In this document: positions 8,793 to 18,052 of the stretch, in pieces
Position numbering within the stretch: position 1 is the stretch's first letter
Layout: each line of letters starts with the position of its first letter
Assembly (NCBI RefSeq): GCF_002251085.2
Contig: NZ_NOJZ02000007.1
Coordinates: 1-64,000 of the forward strand
Length of the DNA: 64,000 nucleotides
Direction of reading: 5' to 3'
From: Romboutsia maritimum
Lineage (GTDB): Bacteria; Bacillota; Clostridia; Peptostreptococcales; Peptostreptococcaceae
Notes under the pieces: model-generated
The model's input: the letters and a program-made list of their open reading frames with translations, nothing else
The model's database searches: none
What the model was told of the DNA's origin: nothing
Translations under genes and position numbers: made by a program

Positions 8793-9338
8793 TTACTTTC
8801 TAAAATATCTTTCTAATAATCCTAAGAATGCTTTACCATGTCTAGCTTCATCTTTACACATTTCATGAACTGTATCATGTATAGCATCTAATCCTAATTC
8901 CTTAGCTTTTTTAGCTAATTTTAATTTTCCATCAGTTGCTCCATATTCAGCTTCAACTCTAACTCTTAAGTTTTCTTTTGTATCTGCTACTACTACTTCT
9001 CCTAATAATTCAGCGAACTTAGCTGCATGTTCTGCTTCTTCAAATGCTATTCTTTTATACGCTTCTGCTACTTCTGGGAATCCTTCTCTATCTGCTTGTC
9101 TACTCATTGCTAAATACATACCTACTTCTGTACATTCTCCAACAAAGTTAGCTCTTAACCCTTCTAGTACTTCTTCATCTACACCTTGAGCTACACCTAT
9201 TCTGTGTTCATCAGCCCATACCATTTCTCCACTCATTTCTTCAAACTTTTCAGCTCCAACTTTACACACTGGACATACTTCTGGTGCAGTTTCCCCTTCA
9301 TATATATATCCACATACTGTACATACAAACTTTTTCAT
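8793..9338 (-). CDS. Reverse rubrerythrin (rubredoxin domain first)
   Basis: This 181-residue protein begins with a rubredoxin-like domain (CxxC at 6-9 and 22-25) and continues with a ferritin-like diiron domain (about 40-178). That order is the reverse of classical rubrerythrin. In clostridia such proteins reduce hydrogen peroxide and oxygen with electrons from NADH via rubredoxin partners, and they are strongly induced by air. Diiron ligand motifs such as EEAEHA and EARHG are present. The gene stands alone with an AGGAGG site and a terminator on each side. No PerR box could be recognised upstream. The protein is cytoplasmic and soluble. Confidence 0.92.
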   Translation of the reverse strand: MKKFVCTVCGYIYEGETAPEVCPVCKVGAEKFEEMSGEMVWADEHRIGVAQGVDEEVLEGLRANFVGECTEVGMYLAMSRQADREGFPEVAEAYKRIAFEEAEHAAKFAELLGEVVVADTKENLRVRVEAEYGATDGKLKLAKKAKELGLDAIHDTVHEMCKDEARHGKAFLGLLERYFRK

Positions 9339-9440
9339 AATTATTCTCCTCCTAATATTTTCACTTTTAAATTTATTTTTTTATGTTGTAAGATATATAT
9401 ACCCGAAAGTATTCACCTTAAACATATTTTATATATTTAT

Positions 9441-9974
9441 TTATATTTCATAACCTAGTAGTAACATCATCTCTTCTATTTTTACTACATTATCTTCATT
9501 CCCCTTTTCATATAAATTCAAACATTTTTTTATACTAACTTTACCTTTAACTAGTTTTGTTGCAAAAGCTAAACAAGTCTCTTGCCCACATTTTTTACAA
9601 TTTAATTTAGGTAAATATGCATATACTTCAAATGGACTAGGTAGTTTTTTCATTTCATCTGAAGGATTTATCTCTTCCCTTTTTTCATATACAGTATTTA
9701 TAATATTTTTCAATGAGTCTAACGTTTCAAACGCATCAGTTTCATTTATTAATTTAGATATAGCTACTTTATCTGGATACATTGTTATAATTTTATGTTC
9801 ATTATTAAAAACTAATGTATTTGCTTTCTTATTATAAATTGCTGTTTTTAAATATGTATTCATATATGGAAATATACCTCTAATATCTCTTGAAAAATTT
9901 GCTTTTATTCTTATTCTTAATGAATCTGTAGTGCATGGTTGAATGAAGTCTAAAGTTACTTTTTCTAAATACAT
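9441..9974 (-). CDS. 4Fe-4S cluster protein with CODH-gamma-type FeS domain
   Basis: The C-terminal half carries CKKCGQETCLAF with a further Cys about fifteen residues on, the four-cysteine 4Fe-4S motif found in the corrinoid Fe-S protein gamma subunit and related redox proteins. The N-terminal part (about 130 residues) has no family I can name. I take the ATG at 9974 as the start. A GTG four codons upstream would sit on the AAGGG ribosome binding site itself. The gene follows the class V aminotransferase gene after about 20 bases and is probably co-transcribed. An Fe-S protein next to a possible cysteine desulfurase suggests a cluster or sulfur-transfer role; that is an inference. Confidence 0.65.
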   Translation of the reverse strand: MYLEKVTLDFIQPCTTDSLRIRIKANFSRDIRGIFPYMNTYLKTAIYNKKANTLVFNNEHKIITMYPDKVAISKLINETDAFETLDSLKNIINTVYEKREEINPSDEMKKLPSPFEVYAYLPKLNCKKCGQETCLAFATKLVKGKVSIKKCLNLYEKGNEDNVVKIEEMMLLLGYEI

Positions 9975-9995
9975 TATTTCTACCACCCTTTTGTA

Positions 9996-11132
9996 TTATA
10001 AATTATTTAATGAAGTTACTAATTTATTTATATCTTCTTTCTCATTAAAATATCCAATACCTATTCTTAAAGTTCCTATTGATTTTGTATTAATTAAATC
10101 ATGGGCATTAGGCGCACAGTGAAGTCCTGCTCTAACCATTATATTATGCTTAGTATCTAGATAATGTGCTACATCTTCTGCCTTGTAATTTTTTATATTA
10201 AAAGATATCACACCTACAATATCTTCATTATTTTTAGGACCATAAATCTTTATATCTTTTACTTTTTTTAATTCTTCTAATGCATACTTAGTTAGTTCTT
10301 TTTCTTTATCATGAATTTTTTCTACTGTTTCTTTATTTATGAAGTTAATAGCTTCTTTTAATCCTACTATTCCTGATACATTTAAAGTTCCTGCTTCTAG
10401 TTTATTTGGATAATAATTAGGTTGATATTCATACGAAGAATCTCCACCTGTTCCCCCTGATTTTAATGGATTTATATTATAATTACAATTTATAACAAGT
10501 CCACCTGTTCCCATAGGTCCTAATAAACTCTTATGACCTGTAAAAGCTAGTATATCTATGTTTTCTTTTTCTACATCAATAGGATACGCACCTGCTGTTT
10601 GTGCTGCATCTACTAAAAATGGTATTTTGTTTTTCCTACATAATTTTCCTATTTCTTTAATTGGTTGGATAGTTCCTAACACATTTGATGCGTGTGTAAA
10701 TACTACTAGAGCTGTATTTTCTTTTATACAATTTTTAACATCATTAATATTTGTATATCCTTTTTCATCTGCTGATACTTTTGTTATACTTATATTTCTA
10801 TCTTTTTCTAAAGTTTTTAAACATCTCCATACTGCATTATGCTCTAAGCTACTTGTTACTACATGGTCATTTTCCTTTAGAATTCCTCTTAAAGCTAAAT
10901 TTAAAGATTCTGTTATATTGGATGTGAAAATCACATTTTTAGGATTGTTGAAATTAAATAAAGATGCTATTAATTTTCTAGTTTCATAAACTAAAAAATC
11001 TGACTGCATAGCTTTTTGGTAAGAACCTCTTCCTGAACTTGTGCCATTATTTATCATAAAATCATATATTGATTTTGCTACTTCTATTGGTTTTGGATAT
11101 GATGTAGCTGCATTATCTAAGTAAACCCCCAT
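9996..11132 (-). CDS. Class V aminotransferase, cysteine-desulfurase family (PLP)
   Basis: A 378-residue PLP enzyme of the NifS/SufS/CsdB fold. The PLP-binding lysine is in FTGHKSLLGPMGTGG. The N-terminal LDNAATSYPKP and C-terminal VRAGLHCAPNAH segments match the subfamily of single-gene cysteine desulfurase-like proteins found in Firmicutes. The Cys in GLHCAP is at the position of the active-site Cys of SufS-type enzymes. The predicted reaction is removal of sulfur from cysteine to give alanine and a protein persulfide. The gene heads a two-gene operon with the Fe-S protein. Selenocysteine or another substrate cannot be excluded. Confidence 0.82.
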   Translation of the reverse strand: MGVYLDNAATSYPKPIEVAKSIYDFMINNGTSSGRGSYQKAMQSDFLVYETRKLIASLFNFNNPKNVIFTSNITESLNLALRGILKENDHVVTSSLEHNAVWRCLKTLEKDRNISITKVSADEKGYTNINDVKNCIKENTALVVFTHASNVLGTIQPIKEIGKLCRKNKIPFLVDAAQTAGAYPIDVEKENIDILAFTGHKSLLGPMGTGGLVINCNYNINPLKSGGTGGDSSYEYQPNYYPNKLEAGTLNVSGIVGLKEAINFINKETVEKIHDKEKELTKYALEELKKVKDIKIYGPKNNEDIVGVISFNIKNYKAEDVAHYLDTKHNIMVRAGLHCAPNAHDLINTKSIGTLRIGIGYFNEKEDINKLVTSLNNL

Positions 11133-11209
11133 GATATTTCCCCCTTAGTTAAACTTTTCCTAACCTTTTTAACTTAATAATATCACAATTTTAATACTAT
11201 TTATACAAT

Positions 11210-11257
11210 AAGAGCTGTCTTAAAATATAAAATCTTATTTTTAGACAGCTCTTTTTT
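11210..11257 (+). terminator. Terminator-like hairpin with T run on the plus strand
   Basis: AAGAGCTGTCT (11210-11220) pairs with AGACAGCTCTT (11243-11253), with further AT pairing inside and a T6 run on the plus strand. No plus-strand gene precedes it, so it may work bidirectionally for the leftward gene ending at 11270. Confidence 0.55.
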
Positions 11258-11269
11258 AACAATTTCAAA

Positions 11270-11491
11270 TTATTCTGGGTTATCTTCTCTATTTTTAAAT
11301 CTATATTTAGTTTTTATATTATTTATTCTATTTGTTGTTTTCTTACTATACTTACTTTCTCCTTGAGCTGCTAGTTTTACATTTACTTCTACTCCACTTT
11401 CATGTTCTATCCCTAATTCTCTTGCTGCTTCTATTTTCATAGCATCAGGTTTTTTATTATATTTCGGTACTCTATTAGGATGCTTTGGCAT
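11270..11491 (-). CDS. Small basic protein, possibly related to small acid-soluble spore proteins
   Basis: This 73-residue lysine-rich protein starts behind AAAGGAAG. Its centre, AMKIEAARELGIE, resembles the first conserved block of alpha/beta-type small acid-soluble spore proteins (KxEIAxELGV). The second conserved block (GGxMTxRxxGxxGG) is absent and is replaced by a basic tail. I cannot name the family firmly. If related to those proteins it would bind DNA in spores. It stands alone between two gaps. Confidence 0.5.
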   Translation of the reverse strand: MPKHPNRVPKYNKKPDAMKIEAARELGIEHESGVEVNVKLAAQGESKYSKKTTNRINNIKTKYRFKNREDNPE

Positions 11492-11585
11492 ATTGTCACT
11501 TCCTTTTTAATAATTATTGTCTTAATTATTATTTAACAAATAAATTTTTTAATGCAATTTTATTTACTTGAATATATTGGATTTT

Positions 11586-12494
11586 TTATAAACCAGCACT
11601 ATCTTCACTATTTTGTAATTTTGCTTCTTTCTTTTTCAAAAAAGACAATTTAGTTTCTGCTGTTATAATAGCACTAAATATTAACAGACTTCCTAAAATC
11701 ATTCTTATTGTAACAGGCTCTTTTAATACAATAACAGATAAAATTGTTCCAAAAACTGCTTCTGTTGACATTATAATTGCTGCTTTTGGTCCTTCAACCT
11801 TCTTTTGACAAATAGTTTGACCTAAAAATGCTATTGTAGTACAGAATATACCTAAATATATTACTCCTATATATGCGCTTTTGTCTGCTACTATTTTTCC
11901 TTCTCCTATAAAAATTTGAACTACTAATGATAATATAAATGCAACACTAAATTGAATGACTGTTAATACTAATGGATTATGTTTATTTGCAAATTGACTT
12001 GTAAAAAATATATGAAAAGCAAAGGCAAAAGCAGAAATTAAGGTTAAAAAATCTCCAAAATTAACCGAAAAATCATGTTCTAATGATAATATAGCTATTC
12101 CTATTATCGCTATTATACTACTTATTATTCCTATTTTATCTAATTTATCTTTATAAATTATAAATCCTATAAACGGTACAATCACAACATTTACAGCTGT
12201 TATAAAAGCATTCTTAGATGGCGTAGTGTATGTTAATCCTATTGTTTGGACTACAAATGCTATAAATAAAAATATACCAAGTACTATACCGCTTTTTAAA
12301 GATTCTTTATTCAAATTAATTTTTATTTTTTTAAAAAATATTATACTTAAAAGTATTGAACCTATTAAAAATCTTAATGTTAATAATTGCAATGGAGTGA
12401 GTCCATTATCCAAAGAAACTTGGGTCCCTATAAATCCACTCCCCCAAATTATTGCAACTGATAATAATCCTATTTCTCCCATGTGTTTATTCAA
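11586..12494 (-). CDS. EamA/DMT-family transporter
   Basis: A 302-residue membrane protein with about ten helices arranged as two EamA repeats (roughly 5-140 and 145-285), the drug/metabolite transporter fold. Features include AIIWGSGFIGTQVSLD at the N-terminus and the SLEAV/STEAVFG-type segment with a glutamate in the second repeat. Such proteins export amino acids, nucleosides or other small metabolites; the substrate cannot be deduced. It is a single gene with no obvious regulator. Confidence 0.8.
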   Translation of the reverse strand: MNKHMGEIGLLSVAIIWGSGFIGTQVSLDNGLTPLQLLTLRFLIGSILLSIIFFKKIKINLNKESLKSGIVLGIFLFIAFVVQTIGLTYTTPSKNAFITAVNVVIVPFIGFIIYKDKLDKIGIISSIIAIIGIAILSLEHDFSVNFGDFLTLISAFAFAFHIFFTSQFANKHNPLVLTVIQFSVAFILSLVVQIFIGEGKIVADKSAYIGVIYLGIFCTTIAFLGQTICQKKVEGPKAAIIMSTEAVFGTILSVIVLKEPVTIRMILGSLLIFSAIITAETKLSFLKKKEAKLQNSEDSAGL

Positions 12495-12498
12495 ATAA

Positions 12499-12791
12499 TT
12501 ACCCCCTTTTCTATGCTAATATTCTAATTTTAAATTGAATCTTTAAAATATACCCTAATTTAACATTAATGTATATATATGACTTTGTAAACCCCTTCTA
12601 TTCATTTTAACAGTTTATTTCATTATACTTTTTCTTTTAAATCTTTACCTGTTACAACTATACTCATTTTAATTTCTCTATATATTCTTAATTTTGATAT
12701 TTTTGTATATAAAATATATAATCTTGTAAATTTACCATTTTACTTTTTTCTATTTTTTAGATATAATTATACTATAATTATTTCGATTATG
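12499..12791. other. Intergenic region between divergent EamA and deacetylase genes
   Basis: No gene, hairpin or repeat of note is seen in these 290 bases. They presumably contain the promoters of both divergent genes; a TATAAT-like -10 lies near 12764-12778. Confidence 0.3.
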
Positions 12792-12798
12792 TTCGACA
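12792..12798 (+). promoter_or_regulatory. Spo0A-type box in the deacetylase leader
   Basis: TTCGACA is a perfect reverse match to the 0A box TGTCGAA. It sits just before the AAAGGAG site of the deacetylase gene, downstream of the presumed promoter, a position more compatible with repression than activation. A seven-base match is weak evidence alone. Confidence 0.3.
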
Positions 12799-12816
12799 TA
12801 AAAGGAGATTAAACAG

Positions 12817-13734
12817 ATGAGAAAGAAAAAAAAGAAAACAACACTTATGATTGCTTTTATATCTGTTGCAATTGTAAGTCTTTTTTCTATGTTTTTTGGA
12901 AATACGCAAAATCCATTAAAAAGTATTCTCCAAAAAAAAGTTAGTACTATTAAAGAAGAAAAATTTGAAAAAGAGAAGCAGATTGAAGAAAAAAAACAGA
13001 TTGAAGAAGAACAAGAAGAAAAATCCGAACCAATTGTAGGAGCAATAAAAGATTCCTCAACAAAATATGGATATGACTCACGCAAAATCTCGGAAAAATT
13101 AAATTCTTACGATTATTCAAATAATGGAGAAAAAATAGTGTTTCTTACTTTTAATGATGGTCCTTCTACTACTAATACACCTGCTATCTTAGATATTTTA
13201 AATAAACATCAAGTTAAAGCTACATTTTTCATACAGGGTAAATCCTTAGAAATTGATGGTGCTGGCAAAATATTAAAAAGAACTCTTGATGAAGGTCATT
13301 CAATAGGTTATCATACCTATTCACACGATACATCTTCATTATATCCTGATGGAAACTTAGATATAAAGTCATTTACTTATGATCTTAAAAGTACAGAGAA
13401 AGTATTTAAAAAAATATTAGGTGATAAATTTTTCTCTAATATCTTAAGATGTCCTGGAGGTTCTATAAATTGGAATAACATGGATCCACTTAAAAAATAT
13501 TTAAATGAAAATAATATGATTAGTGTCGATTGGAATTCTTTAAATGCTGATGATCAAGGTAAAAGAAAAAATAATGAAGAGTTATTTCAATATGCCAAAC
13601 AAACATCTGCTGGTAAAGAAATAGTTGTTCTTTTAATGCATGATGGGTATGGTAAAGAAGAAACAGTAAAATCTTTAGATAAAATTATTAATTATTATAA
13701 AGATAATGGGTATAAATTTAAAATTTTAATATAA
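12817..13734 (+). CDS. Membrane-anchored polysaccharide deacetylase (NodB domain)
   Basis: A 305-residue protein with a positively charged N-terminus, one membrane helix (about 9-29), a Glu/Lys-rich linker predicted to be coiled (about 45-75) and a NodB domain (about 105-300). The motifs are TFNDGPS, HTYSH (metal-binding histidines), RCPGGS, VDWN and LLMHDG. In most family members the first motif is TFDDGP; here the first Asp, the usual general base, is Asn. The protein should act outside the cell on N-acetylated wall glycans, provided it is active. It has a good AAAGGAG site and its own terminator. Confidence 0.84.
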   Translation: MRKKKKKTTLMIAFISVAIVSLFSMFFGNTQNPLKSILQKKVSTIKEEKFEKEKQIEEKKQIEEEQEEKSEPIVGAIKDSSTKYGYDSRKISEKLNSYDYSNNGEKIVFLTFNDGPSTTNTPAILDILNKHQVKATFFIQGKSLEIDGAGKILKRTLDEGHSIGYHTYSHDTSSLYPDGNLDIKSFTYDLKSTEKVFKKILGDKFFSNILRCPGGSINWNNMDPLKKYLNENNMISVDWNSLNADDQGKRKNNEELFQYAKQTSAGKEIVVLLMHDGYGKEETVKSLDKIINYYKDNGYKFKILI

Positions 13735-13740
13735 CATAAA

Positions 13741-13786
13741 GAGTATAGTTCGGTTTGTATAAAGTTAAATCTAACTATACTTTTTT
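13741..13786 (+). terminator. Terminator of the deacetylase gene
   Basis: AGTATAGTT (13742-13750) pairs with AACTATACT (13773-13781), followed by six T residues, directly after the stop codon. Confidence 0.75.
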
Positions 13787-13955
13787 AAATGGTTAATAAT
13801 GTATAAAATAACTTAATTTCTAATATTTTTATGAATTTTAATTATTTTTCAAAAATTTTTATATATTTCGTTTTATTTTTTTAATTTTTTAGTTATAATC
13901 TAATAATATCAGGAAATATATTTTTTAAATTTAAACTTTTACGGAGGATTTATTT

Positions 13956-14609
13956 ATGGGCAGATATAAAAAAGGGTTGAATACTTGTAATGACATAGTT
14001 ACTATATCTAAAAAATTTTTTTATGAAAAAGGCTATTCTCAAACTACAATACAAGAAATTTGTGATGAATGTAATATTACATTAGGTAATTTTACTTATT
14101 ATTTTAAAACTAAGCAAGATTTACTTAGACGTATATATCAAGACTATGTATCAAATATAGTAACATTCATCAATAGTAACGTTAATAGTAATTTAAATAG
14201 TCTTGAAAAATTTGTACTTACATCTTTTGTATATTACTATAATATATTGGAAGATGACATATCATTACATTTTCACTATAAGGTATTAAAAAATCATTCT
14301 CTTTATGCATTTATGTCTAACGAATTACTAGATAACTTATATACTCCATTTATTAAAGAATTTGATTTAGGTATTGATCAAAAAGAATTAGAAATTTTAT
14401 ATCTTTGTGATTTTGGAGCTAGAAGAGAGCTTACTATAAAACATATTGAAGATAATGTATTTAGTTCGAAAATAGATTTTTGTCTGAAATCTTGTATTAT
14501 GACAGCTAGATTATTCAAAATTCAAGATGATTTAATAATAGAATGTTTAAAAACTCATAGAGAACTATTAAAAAGTGTAGATGTATGTAATATTAATCTG
14601 CTTAAATAA
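13956..14609 (+). CDS. TetR-family transcriptional regulator
   Basis: A 217-residue protein with an N-terminal TetR helix-turn-helix (about 12-58; SKKFFYEKGYSQTTIQEICDE and LGNFTYYFKTKQDLL are typical) and a variable helical ligand domain. The ACGGAGG ribosome binding site is strong. No transporter or enzyme gene is coupled to it, so its target cannot be assigned. It is flanked by terminators and is therefore monocistronic. Confidence 0.85.
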   Translation: MGRYKKGLNTCNDIVTISKKFFYEKGYSQTTIQEICDECNITLGNFTYYFKTKQDLLRRIYQDYVSNIVTFINSNVNSNLNSLEKFVLTSFVYYYNILEDDISLHFHYKVLKNHSLYAFMSNELLDNLYTPFIKEFDLGIDQKELEILYLCDFGARRELTIKHIEDNVFSSKIDFCLKSCIMTARLFKIQDDLIIECLKTHRELLKSVDVCNINLLK

Positions 14610-14629
14610 ATTATACATTTCTATTTAAT

Positions 14630-14678
14630 AAAAGCATTATAGTATATATAATTTTACTATAATGCTTTTATTTTTTTA
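14630..14678. terminator. Terminator between the TetR gene and the convergent shell-protein gene
   Basis: AAAAGCATTATAGTA (14630-14644) pairs perfectly with the complementary arm at 14655-14669. T runs on both sides allow action in both directions. Confidence 0.75.
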
Positions 14679-14726
14679 AATACTCATTTTTTTTCTCATA
14701 GATTTTTCTCATTTTTACTTATGTTT

Positions 14727-15002
14727 TTATTCTCCCTTTGATAAAATTTCTATAACTCCCTTATGAGGATTTTCTATAACGTGTACTGCATAAATTTCAC
14801 CTATACATCCAGCTGCTTCTGCACCTGCTTCAATTGCAGTTTTTACATCACCTATATTTCCGCTTATTACTATAGTAACTAGTCCAAATCCAATTTTCTC
14901 ACAAGCCTCTAAGGATACATTAGATGATTTTAATATAACATCTGTAGCTTCTAATGCAGCTACTAATCCTTTGGTCTCTATCATACCTAAAGCTTTTCCC
15001 AT
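14727..15002 (-). CDS. Orphan bacterial microcompartment shell protein (BMC-H, PduA/EutM-like)
   Basis: A 91-residue single-BMC-domain protein. ALGMIETKGLVAALEATD at the start and the ISGNIGDVKTAIEAGAEAA stretch are the canonical hexamer-forming BMC fold. Such hexamers tile the shells of propanediol, ethanolamine or glycyl-radical metabolosomes, with small molecules passing through the central pore. No shell or enzyme partner gene lies anywhere in this window, so the gene is isolated here. It has an AAAGGAG site and its own short transcription unit. It may supply a distant operon, or it may have another role. Confidence 0.92.
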   Translation of the reverse strand: MGKALGMIETKGLVAALEATDVILKSSNVSLEACEKIGFGLVTIVISGNIGDVKTAIEAGAEAAGCIGEIYAVHVIENPHKGVIEILSKGE

Positions 15003-15134
15003 ATTTTCATCTCCTTTGAATTCGTTAGTTAATTATATATATGCCTAAAAAAAATATTTTTCCACTATATTTAAATGATTATATAAATTATCATTTATAT
15101 GTTGTGTAATTTATATAATTTTTAATCTTTAATA

Positions 15135-15189
15135 AAAAAACTCCTTCAATTTATTGTGTCATAAAACAATAAAATTGAAAGAGTTTTTT
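15135..15189 (-). terminator. Terminator of tyrS
   Basis: A long interrupted stem begins AAAAAACTC (15135-15143), pairs with GAGTTTTTT (15181-15189) and includes the TTCAATTT/AAATTGAA section. It lies 25 bases after the tyrS stop. Confidence 0.75.
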
Positions 15190-15214
15190 AGTTATTTAAA
15201 ATTTTTATTAAAAC

Positions 15215-16420
15215 TTATTCTATTACAATTTTAACAAATTTCTTTTTACCTATTTGAACTACTAACTCGCCTTCTGGTTTAACCTTCATTAAATCAGTAA
15301 CTTTTTCTCCGTTTATTTTAACTCCACCTTGTGTAGCTAATCTTCTTACTTCACTTTTACTTTTTACTATATTAGTATCAACTAATATAGTTCCTAAATC
15401 AAATCCATCAATACCTACTTGAACTATTTGTATATCATCTGGTATTTGACCTTTTTGGAATACAGTTTTAAATCTTTCTTCAGCATCTTTAACTGCATCT
15501 TCTCCGTGGTATAATGTAACTATTTCTCTAGCTAAATTCATTTTTATGTCTCTTGGGTTTACTCTATCTAAAGCTAAATCTTCTTTTATTTTGTTTACTA
15601 CATCAGGATGAACATCAGTTACTAAATTGTAATATTTAACTATTAATTCATCTGGTATTTGCATAGATTTTTCGTACATTACTGCAGCTTCTTCATCTAT
15701 TCCAATATAGTTACCTAAACTCTTACTCATTTTATCTTTTCCATCAAGACCTTCTATTAAAGGCATCATTATTACTACTTGAGATTCTTGATTAAATTCT
15801 CTTTGTAATGCTCTACCCATTAATAAATTGAATCTTTGGTCTGTTCCACCTAATTCTATATCTGCTTTTATAGCTACTGAATCATAAGCTTGCATTAAAG
15901 GGTAGAAGAACTCATGAACTGATATTGGCATATGATTTTCATATCTCTTTTTAAAATCTTCTCTTTCAAGCATTCTAGCAACAGTTATAGTAGCCGCTAA
16001 TTTTATTACATCTTCAAAGTTTAATTTAGCTAACCATTCACTATTGAATCTTACTTCTGTTTTCTCTTTATCTAATACTTTAAATATTTGTTCTTCGTAA
16101 GTTTTTGCATTTTGTAAAACTTGCTCTGTAGTTAAAGCCTTTCTTGCTTTAGACTTACCAGTTGGGTCTCCTATTTTTCCTGTAAAATCTCCTATTATAA
16201 TTATTACTTTATGACCTAAATCTTGTAATTGTTTCATTTTTCTAAGAACTACCGTATGTCCTAAATGTATATCTGGTGCACTTGGATCTAATCCTAATTT
16301 TACAACTAAAGATCTATTTTCTCTTTGAGCTTTCTCTAATTTTTCTTTTAAATCTTTTTCATCAATTATATCGTCTACACCCTTCATTATTATTTTAATT
16401 TGTTCTTCAACACTTTTCAT
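15215..16420 (-). CDS. tyrS: Tyrosyl-tRNA synthetase
   Basis: A 401-residue class I aminoacyl-tRNA synthetase that charges tRNA-Tyr with tyrosine. The nucleotide-binding signature HLGH (the HIGH equivalent) is in [13 protein letters not shown], and the KMSKS loop is in [13 protein letters not shown]-terminal S4 RNA-binding domain occupies about 335-401. Length and sequence style match the TyrZ-like (type 2) bacterial form. The gene is preceded by a tyrosine T-box leader and followed by a terminator, so it is a single regulated unit. Confidence 0.95.
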   Translation of the reverse strand: MKSVEEQIKIIMKGVDDIIDEKDLKEKLEKAQRENRSLVVKLGLDPSAPDIHLGHTVVLRKMKQLQDLGHKVIIIIGDFTGKIGDPTGKSKARKALTTEQVLQNAKTYEEQIFKVLDKEKTEVRFNSEWLAKLNFEDVIKLAATITVARMLEREDFKKRYENHMPISVHEFFYPLMQAYDSVAIKADIELGGTDQRFNLLMGRALQREFNQESQVVIMMPLIEGLDGKDKMSKSLGNYIGIDEEAAVMYEKSMQIPDELIVKYYNLVTDVHPDVVNKIKEDLALDRVNPRDIKMNLAREIVTLYHGEDAVKDAEERFKTVFQKGQIPDDIQIVQVGIDGFDLGTILVDTNIVKSKSEVRRLATQGGVKINGEKVTDLMKVKPEGELVVQIGKKKFVKIVIE

Positions 16421-16462
16421 TTTGAATCCTCCTAAATAATGTATTTTAACTTTATAATTTTT

Positions 16463-16745
16463 TAAATTAAAAAAGCCCTCATCCTATAAAAGGACGAGAG
16501 CTTAACTCACGTGGTACCACCTTAATTCATTAATATATAAATATTAATCTCTTAAAGTACACAAATTTTCGTATACTACTGCACTGTAACGTGTGCAAAC
16601 ACGATAGTCGCCTACTAGTTGTTATCTTTCGGAACTACTGCTCATAGATGTATTCAATCTAACTTATTTTGCACCTCTCACCTTCCGGTAACTCTCTGTT
16701 AAACTCTATTAGATTTACTTCTTCTCTTCATAGCTTTAATTTATC
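16463..16745 (-). promoter_or_regulatory. Tyrosine T-box riboswitch leader of tyrS
   Basis: On the minus strand the leader shows a stem I region with an AGAGAG/GGTGAGAGG purine-rich motif. A specifier loop follows with UAC, the tyrosine codon, at 16650-16652 in the context GAA-UAC-AUC. The conserved T-box sequence GGTGGTACCACG lies at about 16510-16522. A terminator stem (about 16467-16503) ends in a T6 run. Uncharged tRNA-Tyr should bind and allow readthrough. Confidence 0.93.
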
Positions 16746-16758
16746 AGTTATTAATTCT

Positions 16759-16787
16759 AATATATTCGGATTTTAATAATTTGTCAA
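16759..16787 (-). promoter_or_regulatory. tyrS promoter
   Basis: A perfect TTGACA -35 (16782-16787) and TATATT -10 (16759-16764) are 17 bases apart. They lie directly upstream of the T-box leader on the same strand. Confidence 0.8.
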
Positions 16788-16905
16788 TATTTTTTATTAT
16801 TATATTCAATTATTTTTTTATTATACAACAAAAATAAATATTTTTATAATTCATTTAATTTTATTAATTTATTAATCATAACTTTCAATTTTTATTTATG
16901 CTTGT

Positions 16906-17895
16906 TTATTTATGTACTAAACTATTTGCATAAGAATTAATTATATTTATTTGTTCAATACGTATATTGATTTTTGTATCTAAAATAATGTTAAATATTA
17001 TCAATATAACTGCTGTAATTTTAAACATTGTAGCTAATAAAGTTATAGTTACTAATGTTAAGATTCTAGCATATGATATTTTTTGATATTTTGATAAAAT
17101 AAAATTTTGTATAGCTGTATATCCATCTCTAATTACAAAATAATAACATAAATATTTTGCTGACATTAATACAGTTTTTATATATATATTATTTGACTTT
17201 ATTCCTAAAATACTTATTATTTCCATAGTAAATATGAAAAATACACATCCATAAAATACTTTTTTAGAACAACAAATAAATCTACCACATTTTTTAAAAC
17301 TCTGCATTATTAATAGCTTTTTCTTTGAATTTCCTTTTAATATATTTAGTTTTTTACCAACTATTAATGATAAATAATATATACTAAATACAGTCCCAAA
17401 AGGAAACAACCCTATTACCATATAATACGCTATATCTACTATGTTTCTTGGTATATTAAATTTATTTACTAATATATCTGAGTATCCTTGAAATTCTTGC
17501 ATAAAACTATAACCTATTAATGCTGAACCGTAAATATCTATAAATATCATTATAATTATTCCTAATATAGATCCATAAACCATATCATCTAAAATTGTCG
17601 TTGATTTTGATAATAAAAAACCACATAAAATTCCAATCATCATGCCTTGACTTATCCATATAGCAGTTCCTATATTTCCTAAAACTAAAGATACTATCAA
17701 TACAGAACTTACTGAAGATAAAATTGTATATTTAATTTCACATTTTAAACATATTATACAAAAGAATATCGGCACTATAAAATCTAAATAAATACCATAT
17801 CCTAGTCCACTTCCAACAGCTATTATAGTACTAACAATAAATAGAGAAGACAAAATAGCTGCTTCTGTTAATTTTTTAGTTGTACTCAAACACAT
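16906..17895 (-). CDS. DUF2232/YybS-like polytopic membrane protein
   Basis: A 329-residue protein with about eight predicted helices. The start (STTKKLTEAAILSSLFIV) and the repeated glycine-rich helices resemble the DUF2232 (YybS) family, which shares features with ECF-transporter substrate subunits. The function is unknown. The start codon follows a GGAGGGATG stretch in which the ribosome binding site is close to the ATG. It is transcribed toward tyrS but separated from it by the T-box promoter region. No partner ATPase is nearby. Confidence 0.6.
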   Translation of the reverse strand: MCLSTTKKLTEAAILSSLFIVSTIIAVGSGLGYGIYLDFIVPIFFCIICLKCEIKYTILSSVSSVLIVSLVLGNIGTAIWISQGMMIGILCGFLLSKSTTILDDMVYGSILGIIIMIFIDIYGSALIGYSFMQEFQGYSDILVNKFNIPRNIVDIAYYMVIGLFPFGTVFSIYYLSLIVGKKLNILKGNSKKKLLIMQSFKKCGRFICCSKKVFYGCVFFIFTMEIISILGIKSNNIYIKTVLMSAKYLCYYFVIRDGYTAIQNFILSKYQKISYARILTLVTITLLATMFKITAVILIIFNIILDTKINIRIEQINIINSYANSLVHK

Positions 17896-18052
17896 CCCTC
17901 CATACTAAATATTTTTAATTAAACTTAGTATACCACTTTTTATTATTTTGAAATACAATTTTGTATTAACTATAAATTTAGCCTTAATAATTAACTAAAT
18001 TACTGATATAATACATATAATATTTATTATAAAAACAAAAGGAGGCTATATT

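Noticed and set aside
9339-9440. PerR box upstream of the reverse rubrerythrin gene
   Set aside because: No sequence close to TTATAAT-N-ATTATAA could be found there.
10558-10989. Plus-strand open frame of 143 codons inside the class V aminotransferase gene
   Set aside because: Antisense shadow of a well-conserved enzyme gene, with no start signal.
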